64,000 nucleotides of DNA from Saprospiraceae bacterium (lineage in GTDB: Bacteria; Bacteroidota; Bacteroidia; Chitinophagales; Saprospiraceae). How positions within the stretch are numbered: the stretch's first letter is position 1; each line of letters begins with the position of its first letter. The translations under genes and the position numbers were made by a program. Shown in pieces: positions 1 to 8,520 of this stretch. A model generated the notes under the pieces. That model did no database searches, was not told the DNA's origin, and saw only the letters and a list, made by a program, of their open reading frames with translations. The stretch is from the NCBI GenBank assembly GCA_016787575.1, contig JAEUUO010000020.1:62001-126000 (forward strand). Reading direction: 5' to 3'.

Positions 1-145
1 ATGACTATGTATGGTTTTTTCAAATTCATATAATTATTATGGCTAAGAAACAGGATTTTTTTGAATATTTAAAACAGATCAGCAAAAATCTTTTAATTTA
101 TTTTAGTGACAGTTCTGATATTTTAGAATCGATTGAAATTGAAAA

Positions 146-1066
146 TCAGGTTTTAATAATTACTAATAGTGAAATTATACTAATACTTAGCCAAAGAATT
201 AATCCATGCAAAAAAGGTTTTATTCCTACTGTTTTAATTGAAACAATAGAAAGGCCTGAACCGATTAAGAATAAACACAAGGTGAGTCCTCTTTTAGCTA
301 GCCATACAGATATCGAATAGACTTTCTCGAATTGAGGAAAATAATTTGCTATACAAATGGCAACAATAAAGAGTCCAATAAAGGTCGGAAATTTTATTTT
401 TTTTGTCGCTTCTTTTGTAATAAGAATCGTGAAGACAGAAAGGGGTATAATCCACAAAGCACGTTCTAATTTTACAGTAGTGGCTACCTGGAGTGCTTCG
501 TTTCCAAATTTAACGGCAGCTCCAACTACCGAACTGGTATCATGAATGGCGATGGCACACCAAAGTCCAAATTGGTGTTGACTCATGTTTAAATAATGGC
601 CTATAGCAGGAAATGCCAACAAAGCAAGAGCGTTTAGAATAAACACGGTTCCTAATGCAACACTCATTTGTTTTTCGTTGGCATTAATTATTGGAGAAAT
701 TGCAGCAATGGCACTGCCTCCACAAATGGCCGTTCCGCAAGAAATCAAATAAGAAGTTTTGGATTCCATATTTGTCCAATGACTCAGAAGCCAACCCAAG
801 AAGATAGTTAAACCGATAGAGCAAATTGTAAAAAGGAAACCTTCTTTTCCGGCTTGAATGGCTTGATATAAGTTGATGCCAAAACCTAATCCGACAATTG
901 AAATTTTTAATAGCCACGAGATTATTTTGGAATTCATTTCCGGAAAGGGATGACGAAGGATTTGTGCACAGATAATTCCAATCAACAGTGCAACCGGTGG
1001 TTGAATATAGGGTGAAAGGCAGAGAATGGCTGCGAGGAGAAAAAGGTCACGTTGGTAGGTGTTCAC
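146..1066 (-). CDS. YeiH/YadS-family putative sulfate exporter (inner-membrane transporter)
   Basis: This 306-residue, very hydrophobic protein has about ten predicted membrane helices. It resembles the YeiH family (Cons_hypoth698), whose members are annotated as putative sulfate exporters with little direct biochemistry. Visible family features are the short N-terminal helix followed by PPVALLIGI, the Gly-rich ISCGTAICGGSAIAAISPI segment near residues 108-126, the AIHDTSSVVGAA stretch near 172-183, and a final helix beginning GIKPFLHGLILWL. Its length is normal for the family, so it looks complete. It stands alone: the next gene upstream ends about 140 bases away. No LysR regulator, which often accompanies yeiH in other bacteria, is visible here. 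Family assignment is firm and the substrate is not. Confidence 0.85.
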   Translation of the reverse strand: MNTYQRDLFLLAAILCLSPYIQPPVALLIGIICAQILRHPFPEMNSKIISWLLKISIVGLGFGINLYQAIQAGKEGFLFTICSIGLTIFLGWLLSHWTNMESKTSYLISCGTAICGGSAIAAISPIINANEKQMSVALGTVFILNALALLAFPAIGHYLNMSQHQFGLWCAIAIHDTSSVVGAAVKFGNEALQVATTVKLERALWIIPLSVFTILITKEATKKIKFPTFIGLFIVAICIANYFPQFEKVYSISVWLAKRGLTLCLFLIGSGLSIVSIKTVGIKPFLHGLILWLSISIISLLVIIKT

Positions 1067-1205
1067 TGAATTAAAATCTATTTTAAAGAAAAAAATTAAC
1101 TAATTTTTAGTAGTCTTTTAAACTAATGACTTCATAGCTACATTGCAAGATTTATAATTCAAAATTTTTATTGCAGGTATGAATACAAATTTATTTCTTG
1201 CAAAA

Positions 1206-2693
1206 TCAATATATCATCAGCTTAATAAGTTTTTGCTCTGTCTTATTTATTAGTTGGATAAAATACAAACCGGGAGTCAAATTTTGTACATCCATTGTAA
1301 TTTTATTTGTACAATTATTATATTGATTTAAACTATTTCCTTTTACATCAAAAAGTGTTATTTGACATAAATGTGGAATATTAAAAATTGAGACAATCTG
1401 ATTGTTTGAATCGTAAGCCCAATGAATGGATTCCAATATATTTAAATCTTTATTGAAAATGATAATTCCGGATTCATATGCGCCAATGGAAGGTGGATTT
1501 TTAAATGTTTTGCCTTCATAATCTAATATTATTCCTTGATAGTAATTTCCTTTTGCAATAGCCGGTGAATTGGTTTGCAAATGATAGTTTTTATTGTTGA
1601 GATCAACAAATAAGGGGTTTTGTTGTCGAATGCCATTTGTCTCTTGTTTAGGTAAATTAGGTCCAGTCCAATTGCTTCGATCTAAATGATACCACAAATT
1701 ATTTGAAAAAGTAAAACTTGTTGGAGATGTATAAGGTCCAACATTTACATCCGTAGATAAACTATTTGTAACGACAACTATGTTATTGCTAAAGGTATTA
1801 TTAGCACAGGATTTATAAAAACTGGTGTCGCTACTTTCCTGTAATATGCGCATAATCCAATTTTGGGGTCGTATGATGGTGTTATTGATCACCTGAGCAT
1901 TGCGACAACCTACAAATGCAATGGGAGTATATGCCCCTTCAAAAATATTGGCAGTCACCAATAAATCTTTTGCTTCATAGTCAGCATTTGCCGGACGAAA
2001 AAAAGCGGCACCTGTACTACCGCCCAGATTTAATGCACGTTGTCCCCCATTTATAAAATCATTTGCTTCAATATGCAAATTTGAACTGCCACCTTTCATC
2101 TGAATGCTGTTGCTGCCTTGATTTAAAAAACCATTTTTATGAATTTTACCTGCATGGCAACCTACCATATCAATCCCTGAACCACCAGCTGAACCATTTG
2201 TGAAATTGCATTTTGTGATGACAAAAGAATCTAAGCCGGATAGCTTCAACAAATCATTGTTGCCACTTGCTGCCATGTCTTGAAATATACAATTTTCAAC
2301 CACTACTTGTTTAGCGGCTGTATTAAAAGTTCCACCATCATCTATATTCATACCATTTCCGGTTTGTCTTTCGATGGTTAAATCCATTATGCGTAAATAA
2401 TTGGGATCAGTAAGGTGCATGGATTCGGATCCTCCGCGAAAGATGACTTGTTCTTTATTAAGTCCCTTTAATGTAATCCATTTATCTGGCGTCCCTTTTA
2501 GGTTTTCAATAAAAAAAGGTCCGGTGTAAACGGCCGGATAAATCAAAATGGTATCTCCGGGTTTTGCAACAGCAGCAGCCTGAACTGGATTGCTATATGT
2601 TTGTCCAGGTCCAACTCTTAAAATCGTTTGTGCATTTGCAAAGACCTGTAAAAACAAAAATAGTAAAAACAAAACTGTTTTATTCTTCTTCAT
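1206..2693 (-). CDS. Secreted right-handed beta-helix protein with T9SS type A sorting domain
   Basis: The start chosen here gives a normal signal peptide (MKKNKTVLFLLF... ending ANAQ). An in-frame ATG 11 codons upstream at 2726 would place a charged tail before it. The body, roughly residues 30-380, shows the short Asn/Gly-rich repeats of a parallel beta-helix (pectate-lyase-like fold): VVENCIFQDM, FVITKCNFTNG, LLVTANIFEG, AQVINNTIIRP. The C-terminus (about 80 residues) ends in NLTPGLYFIQLINKTEQKLI, a type A T9SS sorting domain. The protein is therefore probably exported and then placed on the surface or released. A polysaccharide substrate is likely for the fold but cannot be read from the sequence. 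The gene overlaps the end of phoH by 14 bases and is probably cotranscribed with it, although no functional link is obvious. Confidence 0.8.
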   Translation of the reverse strand: MKKNKTVLFLLFLFLQVFANAQTILRVGPGQTYSNPVQAAAVAKPGDTILIYPAVYTGPFFIENLKGTPDKWITLKGLNKEQVIFRGGSESMHLTDPNYLRIMDLTIERQTGNGMNIDDGGTFNTAAKQVVVENCIFQDMAASGNNDLLKLSGLDSFVITKCNFTNGSAGGSGIDMVGCHAGKIHKNGFLNQGSNSIQMKGGSSNLHIEANDFINGGQRALNLGGSTGAAFFRPANADYEAKDLLVTANIFEGAYTPIAFVGCRNAQVINNTIIRPQNWIMRILQESSDTSFYKSCANNTFSNNIVVVTNSLSTDVNVGPYTSPTSFTFSNNLWYHLDRSNWTGPNLPKQETNGIRQQNPLFVDLNNKNYHLQTNSPAIAKGNYYQGIILDYEGKTFKNPPSIGAYESGIIIFNKDLNILESIHWAYDSNNQIVSIFNIPHLCQITLFDVKGNSLNQYNNCTNKITMDVQNLTPGLYFIQLINKTEQKLIKLMIY

Positions 2694-3663
2694 CCGATCT
2701 GCGATTTGTTTTGTCTGATTTTTCATAAGCCTTTAAAATTTCTTTTACCAATCGGTGGCGAACTACATCATCGCGGGTGAGAAAAATACTGGTGATGCCG
2801 TAAATATTTTGAAGTAATTTAGTTGCTTGCCTTAATCCAGATATCTGGTTATAGGGTAAATCAATTTGAGACAGATCTCCTGTAATAATGCATTTAGCGG
2901 AAGGGCCTAATCGTGTCAAAAACATTTTAATTTGCAAGGGAGTGCAATTTTGAGCTTCATCCAATATAATAAATGCATGATCAAGAGTCCGTCCACGCAT
3001 AAAAGCCAAGGGTGCAATTTCGATGACACGGGTTTCCATAAAATGTTGGAGCCTTTCGGCAGGTATCATGTCATCCAAAGCATCGTATAATGGACGTAAA
3101 TAAGGGTCGATTTTTTCTTTGAGATCCCCAGGTAAAAAACCTAAACTTTCTCCAGCTTCTACAGCCGGACGTGTCAAGATGATTTTTTTAACTTCTTTGT
3201 TTTTGAGCGCACGAACTGCCAAGGCAACTGCGGTATATGTTTTTCCGGTACCTGCAGGACCGATGGCAAATACAACATCATTTTGAGCACTGGCCTCCAC
3301 CAGTAATTGCTGATTTTTGGTTTTAGCATAAATAATACGACCCTCACGACCATGTACCAAAACCATTTTACTTTCCTGGGGAGTTGCTATTTGTTGATAT
3401 GGATTATCACCCAGCAAAAGCTCTTCAACTGTTTGCAAGCTGAGTTCTTTTCGTTCTTTTAAAAGTTTGACCATCCATTCAACTTTTTCTTTAATGGCCT
3501 GGGTGTCTTTTTTCTTGCCTGTGATTTTTAGCAAAGATCCTCGGGATGTGATGGTGGTATCCGGATACGATTTTCGGATGAGATTGAGTTTATTATTGTT
3601 TTCTCCAAACAAGGCAACCGGATCGACATTTTCGACGGTTAGGATGATTTCACTTTGTGACAA
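2680..3663 (-). CDS. phoH: PhoH-family ATPase
   Basis: This 327-residue cytoplasmic P-loop protein belongs to the PhoH family, linked in other bacteria to RNA metabolism and stress. Walker A is GPAGTGKT at residues 135-142 and Walker B is FIILDEAQN with DEAQ at 235-238. The family segments LTRPAVEAGESLGFLPGD and PLAFMRGRTLDHA are both present. The roughly 90 residues before the ATPase carry a KH-like region, as usual for PhoH or PhoL proteins of this length. It is transcribed leftward from a consensus-like promoter at 3698-3729 and its end overlaps the beta-helix gene. The assignment is confident. The exact cellular role of bacterial PhoH is still loosely defined. Confidence 0.93.
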   Translation of the reverse strand: MSQSEIILTVENVDPVALFGENNNKLNLIRKSYPDTTITSRGSLLKITGKKKDTQAIKEKVEWMVKLLKERKELSLQTVEELLLGDNPYQQIATPQESKMVLVHGREGRIIYAKTKNQQLLVEASAQNDVVFAIGPAGTGKTYTAVALAVRALKNKEVKKIILTRPAVEAGESLGFLPGDLKEKIDPYLRPLYDALDDMIPAERLQHFMETRVIEIAPLAFMRGRTLDHAFIILDEAQNCTPLQIKMFLTRLGPSAKCIITGDLSQIDLPYNQISGLRQATKLLQNIYGITSIFLTRDDVVRHRLVKEILKAYEKSDKTNRRSDEEE

Positions 3664-3697
3664 ATTTTAGGATTTTGGTATTTAGAATAATGTGTTA

Positions 3698-3729
3698 CAA
3701 ATTTAGTTTCTATTTTCTGGATTTACAAA
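3698..3729 (-). promoter_or_regulatory. Consensus Bacteroidota promoter of phoH
   Basis: On the minus strand, TTTG (3729-3726) is followed after exactly 20 bases by TAAATTTG (3705-3698). This matches the Bacteroidota sigma-ABfr consensus TTTG, N19-21, TAnnTTTG in full. It leaves a leader of roughly 28 bases before the phoH ATG at 3663. It is the best-formed promoter in the window. Confidence 0.7.
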
Positions 3730-3993
3730 TCTACTATTGTAGAATGTAAAAATTTGCATTATAGAGTTTCTTTTAAACAATTTCGCACTAACTGTCTTGC
3801 AAAATCGACAAACGGATTGTATTGGTTTTAAATTATATTATTGTTAATTTAAATTATTAGTTCTCATTATAGCAAGAAGAATTGCCACGAATTCACGTAT
3901 TAAGGACGAATGGAAAACAAAGAAGTTAGCTACGTATTAAAGTCAAATAAATACAATTCTAATTAATTTGTGCATAAGGTGTAAACAATGAAT

Positions 3994-4001
3994 TATTTTT
4001 G
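3994..4001 (+). promoter_or_regulatory. Candidate -7 promoter element (TATTTTTG) for the ABM gene
   Basis: The octamer matches TAnnTTTG. A TTTG lies at 3967-3970, giving a 23-base spacer, slightly longer than the usual 19-21. The ATG follows 20 bases after the octamer. Confidence 0.4.
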
Positions 4002-4021
4002 AACTTTCTAAATCAATTTAC

Positions 4022-4312
4022 ATGATTCTTCGCATCGTCAAAATGTCATTTCCTGAAGATAAACTGCAAGAATTTATTGAAATTTTTAATGAAGCGGCTC
4101 CTCGTATTAGACAAAGTAAAGGCTGCATTGAATTATCTTTATTAAAGGAAGACCGTGATCCATCTATTCTAGCAACCCTGAGTAAATGGAATTCATTGGA
4201 GGATCTTGAAGTGTATCGACAATCAGATTTATTTAAAATAACCTGGGCGAGAACAAAAGTATTATTTAATGCAAAGCCTGAGGCGTGGAGCTTTGTGGAA
4301 ATTAAGAATTAA
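4022..4312 (+). CDS. ABM-domain (antibiotic biosynthesis monooxygenase-like) protein
   Basis: This 96-residue protein consists of one dimeric alpha/beta-barrel ABM domain. It begins with the strand ILRIVKMSFPEDKLQEFIEIF. The characteristic core is the CIELSLLKEDRD strand followed by TLSKWNSLEDLEVYRQSDLF, which corresponds to the usual W..xxAlxxH..sxhF pattern. The length is typical. Family members range from quinol monooxygenases to heme-degrading enzymes and proteins without known chemistry, so the reaction cannot be named. It is a single-gene unit. Its last codons run into an AATTAAGAATTAAG-type repeat, suggesting that the repeat element landed at or supplied the stop region. Confidence 0.8.
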   Translation: MILRIVKMSFPEDKLQEFIEIFNEAAPRIRQSKGCIELSLLKEDRDPSILATLSKWNSLEDLEVYRQSDLFKITWARTKVLFNAKPEAWSFVEIKN

Positions 4313-4431
4313 GAATTAAAAATTAAGAAAAACACTGAGACCTATTAAGCAAAAACTTATGTAGTGATTGGCATATTTTTCAATTAAAATTACATATCAA
4401 ATTCTTAATTATAAATTTTTAATTCTTAATT
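4301..4431. repeat. Inverted pair of AATTAAGAATTAAAAATT repeats
   Basis: The left arm (4301-4327) is built from AATTAAG and AATTAAAAATT units. The right arm (about 4401-4430) is its reverse complement in type and overlaps the stop of fabG. They flank about 75 bases that encode nothing obvious. The same repeat family brackets the four-helix-bundle gene near 31830-32317, and a single half-copy lies at 57683-57701. It could form a weak bidirectional terminator between the two convergent genes, or be an empty mobile cassette. Confidence 0.6.
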
Positions 4432-5176
4432 AAATATTCAAACCTCCGCACACGCTAATGACTTGTCCGGTAACATAACTTGATTGTTCAGAAGCTAGGA
4501 ATGTAACAACATCGGCCACTTCATCGGGTCGAGCCAATCTGCCTAATGGAATATTTTTAAGAAAAAGTTCTTTAGTTTTTTCATCCAGCACATGGGTCAT
4601 TTCGGTTTCAATAAATCCAGGCGCTATGGCATTGCAGCGGATGTTGCGTGATGCCAGTTCTTTTGCCATTGATTTTGTGAATCCAATCATGCCGGCTTTT
4701 GAAGCAGCATAATTAGATTGACCTGCATTACCAAATTCACCTACAACCGAAGAAATATTTATAATTGAACCACTTCGGGATTTCATCATTTGTTTAGCAA
4801 CGTGTTTGGTAAGATTAAAACAGGATTTTAAATTGGTGTTAATCACCTGATCCCATTGTTCTTCAGTCATTCTCAAGATTAAATTGTCTTTCGTTATCCC
4901 TGCATTATTTACCAGCACATCAAGACCACCAAAATCTGCTATAACTTGTTGGATCAATTGTTCGGCTTCTAAATAAATGGCTGCATTGGATTGATATGCT
5001 TTGGCTTTTACACCAAATGCTTCACAGCGATTTACGACTTCTTGTGCTTTTTCCGGTGATGATACATAAGTGATGGCAACATGCGAACCGTTTTTAGCTA
5101 GTTTTTCAGCAATGGCTGCACCAATCCCACGACTTCCTCCTGTTACTAAACTTATTTTTCCTGGAACTTTACACAT
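4430..5176 (-). CDS. fabG: 3-oxoacyl-[acyl-carrier-protein] reductase
   Basis: This 248-residue short-chain dehydrogenase reduces 3-oxoacyl-ACP with NADPH in fatty-acid elongation. The cofactor loop GGSRGIG is at residues 13-19, NNAG near 90-93, the catalytic Ser at about 143 in INISSVVGEFGN, and YAASK with Tyr156 and Lys160. The sequence closely follows FabG rather than a generic SDR: EQWDQVINTNLKSCFNLTK in the middle and the tail EVADVVTFLASEQSSYVTGQ. Length and start are normal. It is monocistronic here, away from acpP and fabF. A TATATTTG box lies 22 bases upstream. Confidence is high, although a specialised reductase of the same subfamily cannot be excluded. Confidence 0.92.
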   Translation of the reverse strand: MCKVPGKISLVTGGSRGIGAAIAEKLAKNGSHVAITYVSSPEKAQEVVNRCEAFGVKAKAYQSNAAIYLEAEQLIQQVIADFGGLDVLVNNAGITKDNLILRMTEEQWDQVINTNLKSCFNLTKHVAKQMMKSRSGSIINISSVVGEFGNAGQSNYAASKAGMIGFTKSMAKELASRNIRCNAIAPGFIETEMTHVLDEKTKELFLKNIPLGRLARPDEVADVVTFLASEQSSYVTGQVISVCGGLNI

Positions 5177-5197
5177 ATAACACTATTGATATTTATG

Positions 5198-5205
5198 CAA
5201 ATATA
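5198..5205 (-). promoter_or_regulatory. Candidate -7 promoter element of fabG
   Basis: On the minus strand the sequence reads TATATTTG, a full match to TAnnTTTG, 22 bases before the fabG start codon. No clear TTTG -33 element is seen at the right distance. Confidence 0.4.
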
Positions 5206-5364
5206 GCAACATTCATCAAGCTCTAAAAATTGAATAAACTGAATAAATGCCTCTATGTTTATTGTTATTAATAGAGTCCGTTTTTATATTAAACTCAAAA
5301 TGTGATTTAAAATGATTAAATTTGAGAAAATTGTCTGTAATTTCCAGACATTAAAATTCACACT

Positions 5365-5613
5365 ATGAGTATCTTTTGGATTGTAAAAGCAGAATATAAG
5401 TCTGCCTTTAAAATTAAACTGGTTTTCAATGATAATACGGAAGGGGTCGTTGATTTAAGCAATTCCTTGATTGGCCCAATTTATGAACCATTAAAGGATT
5501 TGGCATATTTTAAAAAGTTCAGTTTGAATAGCTGGACAATAGCATGGCCTAATGGGGCAGATTTTAAGCCAGAGTATTTATACAATTTGGCAAGTCACAA
5601 TCAATTGGCGTAA
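5365..5613 (+). CDS. DUF2442-domain protein
   Basis: This 82-residue protein shows the DUF2442 pattern: a strand-rich N-terminus (KIKLVFNDNTEGVVDLS), then a segment for the predicted site LKDLAYFKKFSLNSWTIAWPNGADFKPEYLY. In many bacteria this domain sits beside a small DUF4160 or RelE-like toxin and is treated as its partner. No such partner is present on either side here, so it is an orphan. Its 3' end overlaps anmK by 13 bases in a convergent arrangement. Function unknown. Confidence 0.8.
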   Translation: MSIFWIVKAEYKSAFKIKLVFNDNTEGVVDLSNSLIGPIYEPLKDLAYFKKFSLNSWTIAWPNGADFKPEYLYNLASHNQLA

Positions 5614-6701
5614 ATAGTTCCACTGCTATGATCTCTAAGGGCTCCAGTTACGGATGCAAGTACATTTATTTCATTATTCCATCTGAGATAGCCCAAAAGT
5701 GCAAATAAAATTGCTTCTTTAAAATCAACCAGCTCAGGTTCCGGAATTATAAATTGAATTCCGGTTTGGGCATTTTCATTTAATTGCGCCATTAAAAATT
5801 GATTGTAAACACCTCCTCCAGTCACCAGGCAAGTTAATTTTTGAGAAGGCAATGCGGTAGCAATAAATTTCTTCCCTGTATTTTGTATAAATAAATTAAT
5901 CTGATATGTAATATGTTGTACAGCTGTTGCCAATAAATCTTCAACGGGATATGATTCGTTGAGAATATCTGCTAAAAAATTTAACTCAAACCACTCGCGT
6001 CCCAAGCTTTTGGGTGGTGCTTGCATATAAAATGGGATGGCATTCCATTTAGCAAGCAATTCGGAATTTATTTTCCCATTGGATGCCAGCATACCCTTAT
6101 CATCAAAATTTAACTTAAGGCGTCGGCATATTGTATTTAAAAGAATGTTGCAAGGACTCAAATCGCATGCCTTGCGTAGTTTGGAATCATTCCAGGATAT
6201 ATTTGAAAAGCCACCAAGGTTAAGGCAAAAAGTATATGCTGGAAAAAGGAGTTCATCCCCCATTGGCACTAAAGGTGCTCCTTGTCCTCCTAATAATACA
6301 TCTTGTTGTCTAAAATTATTTACAACAGGAATATTAGTTTGTTTGAAAATCTCATATCCATTGCCGATTTGAATACTGATTTTGTTTTTAGGTTGATGAA
6401 AAACAGTATGCCCATGAGATGAAATCAAATCAACTTTGTAAGGATTGTTTTTAATAAATTCATTCACTCTAGATCCAAGCCAAATCCCATATTCCAAATC
6501 CAAAGCTTTCAATTCTGATTCATTGCAATGAAAAGCGTCCTCGAGTTTGGATTTCCATTCCAGATTGTATGCTATGGTTTGACTGGCCAATACATGGTAG
6601 TTTAGTTTATTGCTTGCATTAAATTCAACCAAGGCAATATCCAGTCCATCTAAAGAGGTTCCGGACATAAGTCCAATTGCATTGAGTTTTGGAAATTTCA
6701 A
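5601..6701 (-). CDS. anmK: Anhydro-N-acetylmuramic acid kinase
   Basis: This 366-residue kinase phosphorylates and hydrates 1,6-anhydro-MurNAc to MurNAc-6-phosphate in peptidoglycan recycling. The N-terminal signature GLMSGTSLDGLD (residues 10-21) is diagnostic. Also visible are SSHGHTVFHQP, the QIGNG turn, FCLNLGGFSNISW, DLSPCNILLN and the ATP-domain LVTGGGVYN. Length is normal for the family. It lies 17 bases downstream of the thioredoxin gene and is probably cotranscribed with it. No other recycling gene such as murQ is adjacent. Confidence 0.93.
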   Translation of the reverse strand: MKFPKLNAIGLMSGTSLDGLDIALVEFNASNKLNYHVLASQTIAYNLEWKSKLEDAFHCNESELKALDLEYGIWLGSRVNEFIKNNPYKVDLISSHGHTVFHQPKNKISIQIGNGYEIFKQTNIPVVNNFRQQDVLLGGQGAPLVPMGDELLFPAYTFCLNLGGFSNISWNDSKLRKACDLSPCNILLNTICRRLKLNFDDKGMLASNGKINSELLAKWNAIPFYMQAPPKSLGREWFELNFLADILNESYPVEDLLATAVQHITYQINLFIQNTGKKFIATALPSQKLTCLVTGGGVYNQFLMAQLNENAQTGIQFIIPEPELVDFKEAILFALLGYLRWNNEINVLASVTGALRDHSSGTIYAN

Positions 6702-6718
6702 GAGCAGAATAAAAATTA

Positions 6719-7534
6719 TTAATAAATGTTCATGTCAAAGAGTTTCCGGTATTCTAACGTGACAGGATGCTGTTTGCCTAAAAAATGAAAAAGTGCAATT
6801 CCAACTCTTCGGCACAATTCATTTCCAAATTTTGGGTCTTTTTGCAAGCCTTCAATCAATTGTTCGATACATCCTGCTAAATTATTGGCAAATAATTCCT
6901 TTTTAGCATTTTGAAGTGGATGTTTTTCATTTGGGCTTAATTGGATCCATTCAGCGATACTTTTTAGATCATCCAAATGATCAATAAATTCTTTTAAATC
7001 TTTTTTTGAATGCAATCGTTGAATGGCATGATCTGGATTGAAAAAGACTTCGTGTTTGGTAATATGCATCAAGGCTTCTTCATGTTCTGGATTTCCCAAT
7101 AAAAACAATTCTAACTTTGGAATTAGTTGTTGATCCGGAAAATGTTTAAATTCTGAAATTAAGGTTTCAAAATCATCACTTTGAGCTTCTACTACTTCGG
7201 GTAAGTTTAATTTTTTGAATAAATCCTCCAACCATTTTTTGACATTGATTTTGGATTCTGCGCCTGTAAATTCACCTACAAGTCTTCCTTCATAAACCAA
7301 TTTACAATTGGGAATGCTCTGAATTTTAAAATATGAAGCAATTTCGGGTTCGTTTTCAGTATTTATTTTGACCAATGCCCATTTCCCCTGGTCTTCTTGC
7401 TCTAAGGCTTCCAATACTGGACCTAAAATTTTGCAAGGACCACACCAATCGGCCCAAAAATCAATCAATACCGGTTTCTCAAAACTAAGATCAACGACAT
7501 CCCGTTTAAAATCAAATGTTGTTTCTTGCATCAT
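6719..7534 (-). CDS. Thioredoxin-TPR protein, CnoX/YbbN-like
   Basis: The N-terminal ~105 residues form a complete thioredoxin fold with active site WCGPC (Cys31, Cys34) and the cis-Pro segment SIPNCKL near residue 75. The remaining ~165 residues are helical with TPR-like repeats. This is the two-part architecture of E. coli CnoX (YbbN), a holdase that protects proteins from hypochlorite and hands them to GroEL. Unlike E. coli CnoX, which has SxxC, both active-site cysteines are present, so thiol-disulfide activity is plausible. It has no signal peptide and is cytoplasmic. It is the first gene of a two-gene unit with anmK. Confidence 0.8.
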   Translation of the reverse strand: MMQETTFDFKRDVVDLSFEKPVLIDFWADWCGPCKILGPVLEALEQEDQGKWALVKINTENEPEIASYFKIQSIPNCKLVYEGRLVGEFTGAESKINVKKWLEDLFKKLNLPEVVEAQSDDFETLISEFKHFPDQQLIPKLELFLLGNPEHEEALMHITKHEVFFNPDHAIQRLHSKKDLKEFIDHLDDLKSIAEWIQLSPNEKHPLQNAKKELFANNLAGCIEQLIEGLQKDPKFGNELCRRVGIALFHFLGKQHPVTLEYRKLFDMNIY

Positions 7535-7704
7535 ACTTAAGGCTCATTAAATGGGTGTTTTAAACCATGCAAAGGTCTGTTATTTTTTGACATTGTTTGT
7601 ATTGAATTTTAAGTGAATACGGACTTCTGCATTTAAAAGTTTTTAACATTTTGTATGCGTATAGCCTCCAATGATTTCATCCTTTTTAAGTACCTTGCCA
7701 ACGG

Positions 7705-8514
7705 ATGAATTGGACTTTTAAAAACATAATAAGCATAGCAGCAACGCTCCTTATTTTATATTGCGTTGGGGTCTTGTCTATCTATATTTTTATTAATGGT
7801 ATTTTATTTAAAACGGAGGGTGTTAACAACTACAAATTTACAAGCGCAAATGGATATGAAGAAATTTCTATCAGTTTGCCAGAGCAGCAGCAAATTCCTG
7901 CCTTGTTTTCCAGACCCAGTCAAACTGAAGAAGGCATTGTCTTGATTTTACATGGAGCTGAAGGCAATTTAGATAAACATTTAAACTTGGTCGAGCAATT
8001 TCACCAAAGGGGACTCAGTGTGCTAATGCCTGAATTTCGTGGATTTGGAAAGGCCAAAGGTTCAGTAAATGAAAATACAATGCAAGAGGACGCCATGGCC
8101 AGCATGGATTGGATTCGTAAACGGTATCGCGAAGACAGCATTGTATTGTATGCAAAAGATTTTTCTGCTTCAGCAGCCTGCTATATTGCCAGTATGTTTC
8201 CATGCCGCTTGTTGATCTTGGAAGATCCTGTATTTTCACTCCGAAGCTGGATGCGGGATCGTTTCAATGCATTGATTCTTCCGTATGAGTTGAAATACGA
8301 TTTTACAATTGCTGATGTTCTGCCTAACGTATTGGTTCCAGTGTATATTTTAAGACCCCAGGGAAGCTCTCATTGCAATGCCAAAGATGCAATTAAAATG
8401 CAACATTTATTAAAGGATCCCAATGGTTTGATTCAATTGGAAAAATCAAAAGGGCAAGCTACTTATGAACTTGAACAATATCAACAGTTGATGGACCAAA
8501 TATTAAGATTCTAA
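7705..8514 (+). CDS. Membrane-anchored alpha/beta-hydrolase-fold protein, probably catalytically dead
   Basis: This 269-residue protein has one N-terminal membrane helix (residues 8-33) and a bem46/FrsA-like alpha/beta hydrolase domain: the LILHGAEGNLDKH oxyanion region near 80-92 and MPEFRGFGKAKG near 108-119. The expected nucleophile elbow GxSxG reads A-K-D-F-S at residues 150-154, so the usual Ser position is Asp152. Where the family has the acid loop, it reads LRPQGSSHCNAKDA. Where it has the GGGH motif, it reads KGQATYELEQY, with no His. All three triad positions therefore look changed. It may be a binding protein or use an atypical Asp-based mechanism. It starts an operon with trmB (6-base gap) and the TfoX gene. 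Confidence 0.75.
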   Translation: MNWTFKNIISIAATLLILYCVGVLSIYIFINGILFKTEGVNNYKFTSANGYEEISISLPEQQQIPALFSRPSQTEEGIVLILHGAEGNLDKHLNLVEQFHQRGLSVLMPEFRGFGKAKGSVNENTMQEDAMASMDWIRKRYREDSIVLYAKDFSASAACYIASMFPCRLLILEDPVFSLRSWMRDRFNALILPYELKYDFTIADVLPNVLVPVYILRPQGSSHCNAKDAIKMQHLLKDPNGLIQLEKSKGQATYELEQYQQLMDQILRF

Positions 8515-8520
8515 ATACCT

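Larger units (their letters stand above)
3664..4021. other. Intergenic gap between phoH and the ABM gene
   Basis: These 358 AT-rich bases lie between two divergent genes. They contain the phoH promoter on the minus strand and a TATTTTTG box on the plus strand at 3994-4001. A short GCCACGAATTCACG motif at 3884-3897 resembles a repeat scattered through Bacteroidota intergenic DNA (inference). I see no credible coding sequence or structured RNA here. Confidence 0.6.

Noticed and set aside
39..320. Open frame of 93 codons on the + strand
   Set aside because: More than half lies antisense to the well-supported YeiH gene. The predicted product shows no family features, so it is probably a chance frame in AT-rich DNA.
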